From Salinimonas profundi (GTDB lineage: Bacteria > Pseudomonadota > Gammaproteobacteria > Enterobacterales > Alteromonadaceae): a DNA stretch of 64,000 nucleotides. The notes under the pieces are model-generated. The model was not told the origin of the DNA and made no database searches. It was given only the letters and a program-made list of their open reading frames with translations. The stretch spans positions 295,102 to 359,101 of the forward strand of contig NZ_JABBXD010000001.1 in the NCBI RefSeq assembly GCF_014750655.1, in the 5' to 3' direction. The first letter of the stretch is position 1, and each line of letters opens with the position of its first letter. The translations under genes and the position numbers were made by a program. Shown here in pieces: positions 54,327 to 64,000 of this stretch.

Positions 54327-54354
54327 ATTATAATTTTACGACATATAGTGCTAA
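54327..54354 (-). promoter_or_regulatory. Putative nrdA promoter
   Basis: On the minus strand TTAGCA (54349-54354), 16-base spacer, TATAAT (54327-54332). An NrdR-like box fills the spacer. Transcription would start near 54320, giving a leader of about 380 bases. A nearer promoter is not excluded. Confidence 0.5.
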
Positions 54355-54414
54355 AAATTGCACAACCTACTACATGTAGTGTTTTATGCAAGTTGCGTAT
54401 GCAACATGTAGTTG
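54336..54414 (-). promoter_or_regulatory. Three phased NrdR-like boxes
   Basis: Palindromic 16-base sites centred at 54343.5 (GCACTATATGTCGTAA on the minus strand), 54374.5 (plus strand CTACTACATGTAGTGT) and 54406.5 (ATGCAACATGTAGTTG). Spacings are 31 and 32 bases, three helical turns, the spacing known for paired NrdR boxes. The third lies inside the end of ubiG. Confidence 0.65.
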
Positions 54415-55085
54415 ACGTCAATATTCTTATCGGACAGATAAAAACGTTGCGTGAGCGGGTTCATGTGCAAACCTGTAGCATGGCGCGTGGTCAGGTTACT
54501 TTGGTCCGTCATTGTCATCAGCTCTGAAGGCCGGATGAAACGGTTGTACTGATGGGTCCCTTTAGGTACCAACCCAAGAATATATTCAGCGCCCAAAATG
54601 CCCATCAGATAGGCTTTAGGATTGCGGTTAAGTGTTGAGAAGAAAACATGGCCACCAGGTTTTACCAAAGTAGCGCAAGCCTGTACGACGGAGGCCGGCT
54701 CAGGAACATGCTCAAGCATTTCCATACAGGTAACCACATCAAATTCGCCTGGGTGCTGACTGGCGAGGGCCTCAGCGGTAATACATTGATAGTCCACCGA
54801 GACGCCAGACTCCAGACCGTGTAAACGTGCGACCTCAAGGGATGCCTCTGCCATATCGATGCCGGTAACACTGGCGCCCATCCTGGCCATTGATTCGGCC
54901 AGAATACCGCCACCACAGCCAACATCGACCACCTTTTTATCGTAAAGACCGTCAGTATGTTGAGCGATAAAGTCTACTCGCAGAGGATTAATCATATGCA
55001 GAGGTTTGAACTCACCTTCTGTATCCCACCAACGAGAAGCGAGTTCGCCAAATTTTGAAATTTCCTGTTCATCAACATTAGACAT
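54384..55085 (-). CDS. ubiG: Ubiquinone biosynthesis O-methyltransferase UbiG
   Basis: SAM-dependent enzyme performing both O-methylations in ubiquinone synthesis. Start ATG 55085 behind AAAGGACT gives 233 residues beginning [20 protein letters not shown], the conserved UbiG opening; the frame is open to 55121. SAM site [19 protein letters not shown]; later [18 protein letters not shown]. It is divergent from gyrA, as in E. coli. Its last codons overlap NrdR-like boxes of the downstream nrd operon. Confidence 0.96.
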   Translation of the reverse strand: MSNVDEQEISKFGELASRWWDTEGEFKPLHMINPLRVDFIAQHTDGLYDKKVVDVGCGGGILAESMARMGASVTGIDMAEASLEVARLHGLESGVSVDYQCITAEALASQHPGEFDVVTCMEMLEHVPEPASVVQACATLVKPGGHVFFSTLNRNPKAYLMGILGAEYILGLVPKGTHQYNRFIRPSELMTMTDQSNLTTRHATGLHMNPLTQRFYLSDKNIDVNYMLHTQLA

Positions 55086-55370
55086 GGTGCAGTCCTTTCG
55101 GCAAATAAGTTGGCATAACATAGCGTAAATGACCGGTAATTGGCATCGTTAAGTGCAGTCGGCCGACCTGTGTGGATGAAAAATAGCCGCTTAACATCAG
55201 GCTTGTCTTTTGAGATGATTAACCGCTACATTATTTGTCCCGGCGGTGGTACACTCGAGGATTGTTCTACCGCCCCAATAATAAGAATGTGCGCGTTCAG
55301 CCTGTTGCTGTTTCTGGGGCTTATTGAAAATAAGCGCACACTAAACCTAAGTTAAGGGAAAAAGCAGTTT

Positions 55371-58055
55371 ATGTCTGATAACGCTAAAGAAATTCTCCCC
55401 GTCAATATAGAGGAGGAACTGAAAACCTCCTATCTCGACTATGCGATGAGCGTTATTGTTGGCCGTGCACTTCCGGATGTGCGTGACGGCCTGAAGCCGG
55501 TTCATCGTCGCGTATTGTTTGCGATGAACGAGCTGAAAAACGATTTCAACAAACCATATAAAAAGTCAGCCCGTGTAGTTGGTGATGTAATCGGTAAATA
55601 CCATCCTCATGGTGACTCCGCGGTATACGACACAATCGTTCGTATGGCGCAGTCATTCTCACTACGTTATATGCTGGTTGACGGGCAGGGTAACTTCGGT
55701 TCAGTCGATGGTGACTCAGCAGCTGCTATGCGTTACACCGAAGTACGCATGGCCAAAATAGCGCACGAATTGCTGGCTGATCTGGATAAAGAAACCGTCG
55801 ACTTTGTGCCTAACTACGATGGTACCGAACAAATACCGGAAGTATTGCCGACCAAAGTCCCTAATCTTCTGGTTAACGGCTCATCAGGTATTGCGGTAGG
55901 GATGGCGACAAATATCCCGCCTCACAACCTGACTGAAGTTATTAATGGCTGCGTGGCATTGATTGAAGATCCGGATATTTCCATCGACGATTTGATGCAG
56001 CACATCCCGGGGCCGGATTTTCCTACCGCGGCGCAAATCAGCGGTCGTAAAGGTATTGAAGATGCGTACCGTACTGGTCGCGGCAAGATTTATTTGCGTG
56101 CTAGAGCGGAAATTGAAACCGAAGACAACGGTAAAGAAACCATCGTTGTTAATGAAATTCCCTATCAGGTCAATAAAGCCCGCCTTATTGAGAAAATTGC
56201 CGAGCTGGTAAAAGAAAAGCGTATTGAGGGGATTTCTGCACTGCGCGATGAGTCAGACAAAGACGGCATGCGCATTGTTATTGAAGTTAAGCGTAACGAG
56301 TCCGCTGAAGTTCTGCTTAATCACCTGTACGCCAATACGCAGTTACAGACTGTTTTTGGCATAAACATGGTGGCGCTGGATAATAACCAGCCAAAAGTAT
56401 TCAACTTAAAAGAAGTGCTTGAATGCTTTGTGTTGCATCGCCGTGAGGTAGTGACTCGCCGTACTGTCTATGAACTGCGTAAAGCCCGTGACCGCGCTCA
56501 TATCCTTGAAGGCCTGGCAATCGCGCTGGCCAACATCGATCCGATTATTGAGCTGATTAAAGCGTCGCCAAGTCCGGCTGAAGCTAAACAGGCATTGGTT
56601 GCACAGGGCTGGAACCTGGGGGATGTTGCTGAAATGCTGGATCGTGCCGGTGATGATGCCGCACGTCCCGACTGGTTATTGCCGGAATTCGGTATTCGGG
56701 ATGGCAAGTACTTCCTGACCGAGCAACAGGCCCAGGCCATTCTTGATTTACGTCTGCATAAGCTGACCGGCCTGGAGCATGAAAAAATTCTGGGCGAATA
56801 TAAAGAACTGCTGGAGCAGATCGCAGAGTTACTTTATATCCTTCGTTCTCCTGAACGTTTGATGGAAGTTATTCGTGAAGAACTGGAAAAAATCCGCGAA
56901 GAATTTGGCGATGAACGTCGTACTGAAATTACCGCAGCCAGCCATGATATTGATATAGAAGATCTGATCGAACAAGAAGATGTGGTGGTAACCCTGTCGC
57001 GCGAAGGCTATGTCAAGTATCAGAAGTTGTCTGATTACGAAGCCCAGCGCCGTGGTGGTAAAGGTAAATCAGCAACCAAGATGAAAGACGAGGATATCAT
57101 CGAGCGCTTGCTGGTCGCTAACACCCATGACCACATTCTGTGTTTCTCCACTCGCGGCCGTCTGTATTGGCTTAAAGTGTATCAGTTGCCGTTTGCCAGC
57201 CGTAACGCCCGTGGTCGTCCCATCGTGAACATTCTGCCACTAGAGGCCGATGAACGAATCACCGCCATCTTGCCTATCAAAGAGTTTGAAGAGGGTAAGT
57301 ATGTATTGATGGCCACTGCTAACGGTACCGTGAAAAAGACAGATTTGAGCCTTTATTCACGTCCTCGTTCAAGCGGTATTATTGCGGTTAATCTGAATGA
57401 AGGTGATGAGCTGATTGGCGTTGCGATTACCCACGGCGACGACGATATCATGCTGTTCAGTGATGAGGGTAAAGTTGTGCGTTTCAACGAGAAACTGCGC
57501 GACTCAGAAACCGGCGAAGTGAAACGTGATCCTGAAACCGGTGATGAACTGCTGGCGCTGCGCCCGATGGGCAGAACAGCCACAGGGGTTCGTGGTATTA
57601 AACTTCAGGAAGGCCAGCGTGTGGTGTCACTGATTGTCCCTCGGGGCGAGGGTGCTGTACTGACCGCTACGGAGAACGGCTTCGGTAAACGTACCCCTCT
57701 GGCAGACTACCCTGCTAAGAGCCGGGCGACCCAAGGCGTGGTGTCGATCAAAGTTTCCGAGCGTAACGGTAAGGTTGTAGGCGCTGTTCAGGTCGATGAT
57801 TCTGATGAGATTATGCTTATCAGTAATCAGGGGACACTGGTGCGCACGCGTGTTGGTGAAGTATCTGTGGTTGGTCGTAATACGCAGGGCGTAAGGCTGA
57901 TTCGCACAGCACAGGACGAGTTTGTCGTAGGTCTGCAGCGAATTGAAGAAGTCGAAGATAAAGTTGTGCTGGATGAAAATGGTGAGGTCGTGGCAGTAGA
58001 GACTGCTGAAGATGCGCCATTATCAGGCAACGATGAGAAGCCAGCACAGGAGTAG
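55371..58055 (+). CDS. gyrA: DNA gyrase subunit A
   Basis: Breaks and rejoins DNA in type II topoisomerase action, introducing negative supercoils with GyrB. 894 residues. Catalytic Arg121-Tyr122 in [11 protein letters not shown]. The quinolone-resistance region [10 protein letters not shown] has Ser83 and Asp87, the susceptible-type residues. The C-terminal beta-pinwheel has the GyrA box [10 protein letters not shown] near residue 563. A Glu/Asp-rich tail ends the protein. TAAGGGA precedes ATG 55371. The 285 bases to ubiG hold its promoter; I see no other element there. Confidence 0.98.
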   Translation: MSDNAKEILPVNIEEELKTSYLDYAMSVIVGRALPDVRDGLKPVHRRVLFAMNELKNDFNKPYKKSARVVGDVIGKYHPHGDSAVYDTIVRMAQSFSLRYMLVDGQGNFGSVDGDSAAAMRYTEVRMAKIAHELLADLDKETVDFVPNYDGTEQIPEVLPTKVPNLLVNGSSGIAVGMATNIPPHNLTEVINGCVALIEDPDISIDDLMQHIPGPDFPTAAQISGRKGIEDAYRTGRGKIYLRARAEIETEDNGKETIVVNEIPYQVNKARLIEKIAELVKEKRIEGISALRDESDKDGMRIVIEVKRNESAEVLLNHLYANTQLQTVFGINMVALDNNQPKVFNLKEVLECFVLHRREVVTRRTVYELRKARDRAHILEGLAIALANIDPIIELIKASPSPAEAKQALVAQGWNLGDVAEMLDRAGDDAARPDWLLPEFGIRDGKYFLTEQQAQAILDLRLHKLTGLEHEKILGEYKELLEQIAELLYILRSPERLMEVIREELEKIREEFGDERRTEITAASHDIDIEDLIEQEDVVVTLSREGYVKYQKLSDYEAQRRGGKGKSATKMKDEDIIERLLVANTHDHILCFSTRGRLYWLKVYQLPFASRNARGRPIVNILPLEADERITAILPIKEFEEGKYVLMATANGTVKKTDLSLYSRPRSSGIIAVNLNEGDELIGVAITHGDDDIMLFSDEGKVVRFNEKLRDSETGEVKRDPETGDELLALRPMGRTATGVRGIKLQEGQRVVSLIVPRGEGAVLTATENGFGKRTPLADYPAKSRATQGVVSIKVSERNGKVVGAVQVDDSDEIMLISNQGTLVRTRVGEVSVVGRNTQGVRLIRTAQDEFVVGLQRIEEVEDKVVLDENGEVVAVETAEDAPLSGNDEKPAQE

Positions 58056-58098
58056 GTGCGTTATTCTGCCAGTCAGGATAATGTATTGATCTTTTAGT

Positions 58099-58130
58099 TA
58101 ACAAGCGGCTTCGTGCCGCTTGTTTTGTTT
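58099..58130 (+). terminator. Terminator after gyrA
   Basis: ACAAGCGGC, loop TTCGT, GCCGCTTGT, then TTTGTTT. It lies between gyrA and serC. Confidence 0.8.
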
Positions 58131-58147
58131 ATAGGTATGAATAATTA

Positions 58148-59233
58148 ATGAATCGGGTTTTTAATTTCAGTGCCGGTCCGGCAATGCTTCCGCCTTCGGT
58201 CATGTTGCGCGCGCAAGACGAACTGATTAACTGGCGTGACGGAGGAACATCTGTCATGGAAATCAGTCATCGTGGAAAAGACTTTGTTGAGATGGCTGAA
58301 AAGTCAGAACAGGATTTACGCGATTTGATGGCCATTCCCGATGATTATAAAGTCTTATTCATGCAGGGTGGCGGTCGCGGACAATTCGCCGCAGTGCCCC
58401 TTAATATATCTTCCTCAGCGGATACATCACTGCATATGGTGACAGGCTCCTGGTCAAAAGGGGCCGTTGACGAAGCCAACAAGTTCAACAAGGCCGTGGT
58501 GATTGGTGAAACCACGCAAAAGGACGGTAAAGCGTATGTTGCCCAGCCTGAACCATCAGACATTGACCAGCGCGCTGCCTATTTGCATTTTTGCCCTAAC
58601 GAAACTGTCGACGGTATAGCATTTGACTGGTTGCCAGAGGCGGGAAGCGTGCCGCTGGTTGCTGATATGTCTTCGACAATTTTGTCACAGCCCATCGATG
58701 TAAGCCGCTATGGAATTATCTATGCCGGTGCACAGAAGAATATTGGTCCGTCGGGCCTGGCAGTGGTGATCGTTCATGAGTCTTTACTTGGCAAGGCACA
58801 AAGTGTCACCCCATCTTTTATGGATTACACCCAGACTGCAGATAATAATTCAATGTATAACACGCCGCCGACATTTTCCTGGTATCTGGCCGGGCTGGTT
58901 TTTGAATGGCTTAAAGAGGAAGGCGGGGTCGAGGATATTGCAAAACGCAATAATCACAAAGCGCAGCTGTTATACGGTGCCATTGACCAGTCAGACTTTT
59001 ACCGCTCGCAAGTGCATGCGTCTTGCCGCTCTAAAATGAACGTTCCTTTTCAGCTGGCTGATCCTTCACTGGATGATAAGTTTCTGGCGATGGCTGATGA
59101 AGCTGGGCTGAAAGCGTTAAAAGGCCACCGCTTTGTCGGCGGCATGCGCGCGAGCATATACAATGCGATGCCGCTTGAAGGTGTACAGGCGCTGGTCGAC
59201 TTTATGTCTGAATTTGAACGTAAACACGGATAA
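58148..59233 (+). CDS. serC: Phosphoserine aminotransferase SerC
   Basis: PLP enzyme of serine and pyridoxal phosphate synthesis. 361 residues. [11 protein letters not shown] at the N-terminus, phosphate-site [13 protein letters not shown], and the Schiff-base Lys197 in [12 protein letters not shown] are intact. It is followed four bases later by aroA, the classical serC-aroA operon. Confidence 0.97.
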   Translation: MNRVFNFSAGPAMLPPSVMLRAQDELINWRDGGTSVMEISHRGKDFVEMAEKSEQDLRDLMAIPDDYKVLFMQGGGRGQFAAVPLNISSSADTSLHMVTGSWSKGAVDEANKFNKAVVIGETTQKDGKAYVAQPEPSDIDQRAAYLHFCPNETVDGIAFDWLPEAGSVPLVADMSSTILSQPIDVSRYGIIYAGAQKNIGPSGLAVVIVHESLLGKAQSVTPSFMDYTQTADNNSMYNTPPTFSWYLAGLVFEWLKEEGGVEDIAKRNNHKAQLLYGAIDQSDFYRSQVHASCRSKMNVPFQLADPSLDDKFLAMADEAGLKALKGHRFVGGMRASIYNAMPLEGVQALVDFMSEFERKHG

Positions 59234-59237
59234 TCAT

Positions 59238-60527
59238 ATGGAACAACTTACTCTGGATCCAATTGCAAAGGTCAGTGGCGAGGTAAATGTTCCGGGCTCT
59301 AAAAGCCTGTCCAACCGGGCGCTTCTGCTTGCCGCGCTAAGCGAAGGCACCACGACTGTTACCAATCTTCTGGATAGTGATGATATTCGTCACATGCTCT
59401 CTGCACTGAAAGAATTAGGTGTGACCTTTACGCTTAGCGACGATAAGACGGTGTGTGAGGTGCAGGGCCTGGCCGGCGGTTTTTCAAAAACAGGGCATTT
59501 ATCACTCTTTCTGGGTAACGCCGGAACAGCCATGCGTCCGCTTTGTGCGGCGCTGGCTGCCAGCGATGTGCAGGTAGAATTAACCGGCGAACCGAGAATG
59601 GAGGAGCGCCCGATCAAAGATCTGGTCGATAGCCTTCGTCAGGCCGGGGCAAATATCACCTATCTTAAAACAGAAGGATACCCACCACTATCCATTGAAG
59701 GCAAGTTGCTTCAGGGCGGCACCATTGATGTTGACGGCAGTGTGTCCAGTCAGTTTTTAACGGCGTTGTTAATGGCCGCGCCGTTGTTTGGAGACGCCAC
59801 CAGAATACGCATAAAGGGCCAACTGGTTTCCAAACCGTATATTGATATCACGTTAGACACCATGGCTAAATTTGGCGTGATAGTTGAAAACCATGATTAT
59901 GCTGAATTTTATATTTCAGCGGGTCAGCGGTATCGATCACCGGGTAAATTCATGGTTGAAGGTGATGCATCGTCCGCTTCTTATTTTTTAGCCGCCGGTG
60001 CTATAAAAGGCGGTACAGTTAAAGTGACAGGCGTGGGTAAAGATAGCGTTCAGGGGGACATTCGCTTTGCCGAAGTACTTGAAAAGATGGGCGCAAATGT
60101 CACCTGGCATGAGCAATACATTGAAGTAACCGGCGCGCCGCTGCAAAGCGTTGATATGGATTTGAATCATATACCCGATGCCGCCATGACGATTGCTACG
60201 ACAGCGCTGTTTGCCAGTGGCACAACCTGTATCCGCAATATTTATAACTGGCGGGTGAAAGAAACTGACCGCTTACATGCCATGGCGACTGAACTTAAGA
60301 AAGTTGGCGCCGTCGTTGAGGAAGGTGAGGATTACATATGTATCACTCCACCAGAATCACTTAAGCATGCGCAAATTGATACCTACAATGACCACCGTGT
60401 AGCGATGTGTTTTTCACTGGTCGCGCTAAGTGATACACCGGTTACTATCAATGATCCGGGTTGTACCGCGAAAACATTTCCTGACTATTTTGAAAGATTT
60501 AAGCGGTTGTACAGTAATATCGGCTAG
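59238..60527 (+). CDS. aroA: EPSP synthase AroA
   Basis: Transfers enolpyruvate from PEP to shikimate 3-phosphate in aromatic amino acid synthesis. ATG 59238 gives 429 residues (E. coli 427); the open frame from 59133 only overlaps serC. Substrate motifs: [37 protein letters not shown], and near the end [16 protein letters not shown] with the conserved Asp-His-Arg. The [11 protein letters not shown] loop is of class I type. Confidence 0.97.
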   Translation: MEQLTLDPIAKVSGEVNVPGSKSLSNRALLLAALSEGTTTVTNLLDSDDIRHMLSALKELGVTFTLSDDKTVCEVQGLAGGFSKTGHLSLFLGNAGTAMRPLCAALAASDVQVELTGEPRMEERPIKDLVDSLRQAGANITYLKTEGYPPLSIEGKLLQGGTIDVDGSVSSQFLTALLMAAPLFGDATRIRIKGQLVSKPYIDITLDTMAKFGVIVENHDYAEFYISAGQRYRSPGKFMVEGDASSASYFLAAGAIKGGTVKVTGVGKDSVQGDIRFAEVLEKMGANVTWHEQYIEVTGAPLQSVDMDLNHIPDAAMTIATTALFASGTTCIRNIYNWRVKETDRLHAMATELKKVGAVVEEGEDYICITPPESLKHAQIDTYNDHRVAMCFSLVALSDTPVTINDPGCTAKTFPDYFERFKRLYSNIG

Positions 60528-60555
60528 AATATAAACAGACCGTAGGTATCTGTTT

Positions 60556-60583
60556 AATGGCAGGTGCATGTTCATCTGCCATT
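60556..60583 (+). other. Hairpin between aroA and cmk
   Basis: AATGGCAG, 12-base loop, CTGCCATT; a smaller AAACAGA/TCTGTTT pair lies just before it. There is no T-run; it may be a weak terminator or processing site. Confidence 0.35.
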
Positions 60584-60652
60584 GCTAAAGCCGACTAACC
60601 GCGTATAATTGCCGCCGATTTTTAACCTTTTATTAATATAACTGGAGCAGGT

Positions 60653-61333
60653 ATGCATCCGATTCCCGTAGTCACGGTTGACGGCCCGGGCGGGGCAGGT
60701 AAAGGGACGCTTAGTAGTTTGCTTGCTGAGAAACTTGGTTGGCACTTTCTTGATAGCGGCGCCATATACCGCGTATTAGCCGTAGCCACCTTACATCATG
60801 ATTTACCGGATGATGACGAAGAGTCTATCGTCCCGTTAGCCACCGGCCTGGATGTCAGTTTTGAAACTGATAAAGAGTCTACCCGCATTATTCTGGAAGG
60901 TGAGGATGTTACTGATGACATCCGCACTGAGCAGATTGGTGCAGTGGCCTCAAAAGTCGCCGCGCTGCCGCGCGTTCGCGAAGCGTTACTTCGTCGCCAG
61001 CGAGCTTTTCAGGATGATCCTGGGTTGGTCGCGGACGGACGAGACATGGGGACAGTAGTTTTTCCTGACGCACCGGTTAAAATTTTTCTTACCGCCAGCG
61101 CACAGGCAAGGGCGCAGAGACGTTACGACCAGTTGAAAGAAAAGGGTGCAGATGTTAATATTGCGCGCCTTTTGAGCGATATTGAGGCTCGTGATAAGCG
61201 TGACACACAACGTTCTGTTGCGCCACTGGTGCCTGCTCAAGATGCAATTGTAATAGATTCGACGGATCTGGATATTGACCAGGTCTTTGAAAAAGCGATG
61301 GAAGTTATCTCCTCCCGCCTTAAAACCGTGTGA
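60653..61333 (+). CDS. cmk: Cytidylate kinase Cmk
   Basis: Phosphorylates CMP and dCMP with ATP. 226 residues (E. coli 227). P-loop [10 protein letters not shown] (10-19); the [13 protein letters not shown] segment binds the acceptor nucleotide. GGAGCAGG lies just before ATG 60653. It stands upstream of rpsA, as in most gammaproteobacteria. Confidence 0.97.
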   Translation: MHPIPVVTVDGPGGAGKGTLSSLLAEKLGWHFLDSGAIYRVLAVATLHHDLPDDDEESIVPLATGLDVSFETDKESTRIILEGEDVTDDIRTEQIGAVASKVAALPRVREALLRRQRAFQDDPGLVADGRDMGTVVFPDAPVKIFLTASAQARAQRRYDQLKEKGADVNIARLLSDIEARDKRDTQRSVAPLVPAQDAIVIDSTDLDIDQVFEKAMEVISSRLKTV

Positions 61334-61445
61334 GTGCATAGCCCCCAGAGCAGCTAGTCGCAATATGGATGTAGTGACAAATTTTAATAACCCCACATTA
61401 GCCGGAATGTAGTGTGGATTTAACTATTTAATTATTATTGACCTT

Positions 61446-63116
61446 ATGACTGAAAATTTTGCACAACTTTTTGAAGAAAGCCTACAGGAACTAGAGACTC
61501 GTCCAGGTTCTATCGTTAAAGGTACTGTTGTTTCTATCGATAAAGACATCGTACTGGTAGATGCAGGCTTAAAATCAGAAAGTGCTATCCCAGCAGACCA
61601 ATTTAAAAACGCTGAAGGCGAGTTAGAAATCGAAATCGGCGATTCTGTTGATGTTGCACTTGATGCGGTTGAAGACGGTTTCGGTGAAACTATCCTTTCT
61701 CGTGAAAAAGCCAAACGCCATGAAGCGTGGGTTGAGCTTGAAAAAGCGTATGAAGAGAAAGAAACCATCACAGGTGTTATCAACGGTAAAGTTAAAGGCG
61801 GTTTCACTGTTGAAGTTAACAGTGTTCGCGCGTTCCTGCCAGGCTCTCTGGTAGACGTTCGTCCGGTACGTGATACTACTCACCTTGAAGGTAAAGAGCT
61901 TGAGTTTAAAGTTATCAAGCTTGATGCGAAGCGTAACAACGTTGTTGTTTCTCGCCGTGCTGTTATCGAAGCTGAAAACAGTGCTGAGCGTGAGTCTCTG
62001 CTGGCTAACCTTGAAGAAGGTCATGAAATCAAAGGTATCGTTAAGAACCTTACAGACTACGGTGCATTCGTAGATCTGGGTGGTGTTGACGGCCTGCTGC
62101 ATATCACTGATATGGCTTGGAAGCGTGTTAAGCACCCAAGTGAAATCGTGAATGTTGGTGACGAAATCAACGTTAAAGTCCTGAAGTTCGACAAAGAGAA
62201 GCAGCGCGTTTCTCTGGGTATGAAGCAGATGGGCAACGATCCTTGGCAGGATATTTCTCAGCGTTACCCAGAAGGCACTAAGATCTCTGGTCAGGTTACT
62301 AATCTGACTGACTACGGTTGTTTCGTTGAGATCGAAGACGGTGTTGAAGGTCTGGTTCACGTTTCAGAAATGGATTGGACAAACAAAAACATTCACCCTT
62401 CTAAGGTTGTTAACCTGGGTGACACTGTTGAAGTTATGGTTCTTGAAATTGATGAAGAACGTCGTCGTATTTCTCTGGGTCTTAAGCAGTGTATTGCTAA
62501 CCCTTGGGAAGAGTTCGCTAAGTCACACGAAAAAGGTGACAAAGTTACTGGTAAGATCAAGTCAATCACTGACTTCGGTATCTTCATCGGTCTTGAAGGC
62601 GGCATCGATGGTCTGGTTCACTTATCTGACATCAGCTGGAATAAATCTGGCGAAGATGCGGTTCGTGACTACAAGAAGGGCGATGAAATCTCTGCAGTAG
62701 TCCTTCAGGTCGATCCTGAGCGTGAGCGTATCTCTCTGGGCGTTAAGCAGATTGAGGAAGACCCGTTCAACCAGTATCTGGCAACCAACAAGAAAGGCAC
62801 TATCGTAAACGGTACCGTGACTGCTGTTGACGCGAAAGGCGTTACAGTTAATCTTGCTGAAGAAGTAGACGGTTATATCCGTGTTGCTGATTTAGCACGT
62901 GACCGTGTAGAAGATGCATCTGAAGTTGTTAATGTTGGTGAGTCTATCGAAGCGAAGTTCATGGGCGTTGATCGCAAAAACCGTACAGTAAATCTGTCTG
63001 TTAAAGCGAAAGATCAGGCTGATGAAAAAGAAGCTATCGAAAAAGTTAACCAGCAAGACGATGGTGGTTTCGGAAGCGCAATGGCAGAAGCATTTAAAGC
63101 TGCTAAAGGCGAATAA
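61446..63116 (+). CDS. rpsA: 30S ribosomal protein S1
   Basis: RNA-binding protein that brings mRNA to the ribosome. 556 residues (E. coli 557) with six S1 domains; the central ones show the strong repeat [17 protein letters not shown] / GLVHxSDxxW. Codon use is visibly biased to ribosomal-type codons. The upstream 112 bases end in an AT-rich leader with little Shine-Dalgarno sequence, consistent with S1 autoregulation known in E. coli; the link here is inference. Confidence 0.98.
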   Translation: MTENFAQLFEESLQELETRPGSIVKGTVVSIDKDIVLVDAGLKSESAIPADQFKNAEGELEIEIGDSVDVALDAVEDGFGETILSREKAKRHEAWVELEKAYEEKETITGVINGKVKGGFTVEVNSVRAFLPGSLVDVRPVRDTTHLEGKELEFKVIKLDAKRNNVVVSRRAVIEAENSAERESLLANLEEGHEIKGIVKNLTDYGAFVDLGGVDGLLHITDMAWKRVKHPSEIVNVGDEINVKVLKFDKEKQRVSLGMKQMGNDPWQDISQRYPEGTKISGQVTNLTDYGCFVEIEDGVEGLVHVSEMDWTNKNIHPSKVVNLGDTVEVMVLEIDEERRRISLGLKQCIANPWEEFAKSHEKGDKVTGKIKSITDFGIFIGLEGGIDGLVHLSDISWNKSGEDAVRDYKKGDEISAVVLQVDPERERISLGVKQIEEDPFNQYLATNKKGTIVNGTVTAVDAKGVTVNLAEEVDGYIRVADLARDRVEDASEVVNVGESIEAKFMGVDRKNRTVNLSVKAKDQADEKEAIEKVNQQDDGGFGSAMAEAFKAAKGE

Positions 63117-63201
63117 TGCAATAAAGGTGCGCCAGATTAGTTAATCTGGCGTATATTGATTGAAAGTAGCTGTTTAAACATTTAATGACAAAGAGGTTTT
63201 T

Positions 63202-63489
63202 ATGACCAAGTCGGAACTGATTGAGCGGCTCGCGGATCAATATCGTCACCTTCCTGCCAAAGATTTAGAGCTGGCGATCAAAGAAATCCTCGAGCAGATG
63301 GCGCAAACGCTGCAAAAAGGCGAGCGTATAGAAATTCGTGGATTTGGGAGCTTTTCTTTACATTATCGGGCACCAAGAACAGGCCGCAATCCCAAAACGG
63401 GAGAAACCGTCGAGCTAGACGGTAAATACGTGCCTCACTTCAAGCCTGGTAAAGAGTTGCGGGAACGTGTTGACGCCTCAATTGCTTAA
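63202..63489 (+). CDS. ihfB: Integration host factor beta subunit
   Basis: DNA-bending protein, partner of IhfA. 95 residues. [13 protein letters not shown] at the N-terminus, the [15 protein letters not shown] core and the DNA-arm [15 protein letters not shown] with the intercalating Pro are typical; the C-terminus [13 protein letters not shown] matches the family. AAAGAGG precedes ATG 63202. It follows rpsA by 85 bases, as in E. coli. Confidence 0.97.
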   Translation: MTKSELIERLADQYRHLPAKDLELAIKEILEQMAQTLQKGERIEIRGFGSFSLHYRAPRTGRNPKTGETVELDGKYVPHFKPGKELRERVDASIA

Positions 63490-63501
63490 ATAACCGAACT
63501 T

Positions 63502-63534
63502 AAAAAAGCCGCAATTACGATTGCGGCTTTTTTG
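63502..63534 (+). terminator. Terminator after ihfB
   Basis: An A-run, GCCGCAAT, loop TACG, ATTGCGGC, then a T-run. Confidence 0.92.
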
Positions 63535-63646
63535 TATCTGAAAGATACCAGTTGATTAGACTAATGGTCAGTCGTATATCTGTTGACCACTCTAATGAAA
63601 GGGTTATATATTTAGTAGGCTACGACCAAAATATTAGTATTGCGTC

Positions 63647-64000
63647 ATGCCTGGTGAAGAAGAAAAAATTATAAAGCAATATCAGGCTCTCATTCGGGCC
63701 TTGATACCTTACGAACAAGATAACCGATTGCTGGAAGGACTTAACCGTTTCTCTATGCGGATTCCCAGCAGCGTCAGAAAAGTTATTCGTGACGAGGTCG
63801 TCAGGCTGTCTTCCCTAACCGATGCCCCGGCAGATAATTCTGCTTTTGCACAGTTTCCCGTTATTAAATTCAAGCATTTTGGTGTAGATATGCGTCTGGA
63901 TAAAGTGGGCGCGCATATATTAAAAACCGAGTCGACGCTCTATCAGAATCGCTACACAGTCGGTGTTTTTGAATCGATTACCAATTCCGACTTTTATCAG
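63647..64000 (+). CDS. Unrecognised protein, 3'-truncated by window edge (possibly PilZ-type)
   Basis: An open frame of 118 codons from ATG 63647 to the window end without a stop. The product begins MPGEEEKIIKQYQALIRALI and contains SMRIPSSVRKVIRDEVVRL and TVGVFESITN. No Shine-Dalgarno is clear. It vaguely resembles the N-terminus of large PilZ-domain proteins of vibrios and relatives, but the PilZ motif would lie beyond the window, so this is not shown. Confidence 0.6.
   Translation, partial: MPGEEEKIIKQYQALIRALIPYEQDNRLLEGLNRFSMRIPSSVRKVIRDEVVRLSSLTDAPADNSAFAQFPVIKFKHFGVDMRLDKVGAHILKTESTLYQNRYTVGVFESITNSDFYQ

Noticed and set aside
53938-54383. Cobalamin riboswitch upstream of nrdA
   Set aside because: No B12-box-like sequence was seen, and the enzyme is the iron-dependent class Ia type, so B12 control is not expected.
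61623-62360. 245-codon minus-strand ORF opposite rpsA
   Set aside because: A shadow of the biased rpsA codon use; composition is rich in Phe/Asn/Thr and there is no ribosome binding site.

Overview
The window is chromosomal DNA of a marine gammaproteobacterium, most likely an Alteromonas-like member of the Alteromonadaceae. The evidence is the gene content (long-form GAPDH, DUF2989 lipoprotein, isoquinoline 1-oxidoreductase-type enzyme, FadE, NrdAB-YfaE) and blocks of E. coli-like synteny: hda-yfgD-bepA-perM, purMN, bcp-gcvR-dapA-bamC-purC, nrdAB-yfaE, ubiG/gyrA and serC-aroA-cmk-rpsA-ihfB. No rRNA, tRNA, CRISPR array, transposon or prophage was seen. The window opens inside glgX and closes inside an unrecognised protein gene.

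Layout. 1-6.3 kb holds carbon metabolism and repair (glgX, gnd, msrB, a DUF2989 lipoprotein, gap). 6.4-14.2 kb holds a membrane thioredoxin, a cytosolic-type M14 carboxypeptidase, an AGCS symporter with a large insertion, and a tight operon of conserved hypotheticals (zinc ribbon, YeaC, DUF349 and two small proteins). 14.3-22.6 kb is more individual: a secreted phospholipase-D-like protein with an HhH tail, a small secreted G[KR]PP[FY][KR]R repeat protein, a retropepsin-like protein, and a 1.65-kilo-residue PAS/coiled-coil membrane protein. 22.7-27.5 kb holds DUF2797, ansA and, on the plus strand, an apparent split-borosin (backbone N-methylated peptide) locus: an OphMA/SonM-type methyltransferase, a 72-residue candidate precursor with a Pro/acid tail, and a TPR-GGDEF diguanylate cyclase. 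I consider this the most interesting region.

27.8-41.8 kb contains fadE with a FadR-like operator, purMN-DUF3108, DUF2066-hda, the arsC-wrbA-DUF2069-metalloprotease lipoprotein operon, a TlpA thioredoxin, bepA and perM. 42.0-45.3 kb is a three-gene molybdenum hydroxylase operon (IorA-like, IorB-like, dihaem cytochrome) set between perM and bcp. 45.3-49.2 kb is gcvR-bcp, dapA-bamC and purC, followed by an EamA transporter. 50.1-54.4 kb is nrdA-nrdB-yfaE with an unusually long leader region and three phased NrdR-like boxes. 55-63.5 kb is ubiG, gyrA, serC-aroA, cmk, rpsA and ihfB.

Most genes are housekeeping genes with family-typical lengths and intact motifs. Start codons were moved inward from the longest ORF where a ribosome binding site, signal peptide or family length indicated it (gnd, ansA, purM, DUF2066, perM, iorA, iorB, ubiG, aroA and others). 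All functional calls come from reading translated sequence and remembered family features; no database search was run.
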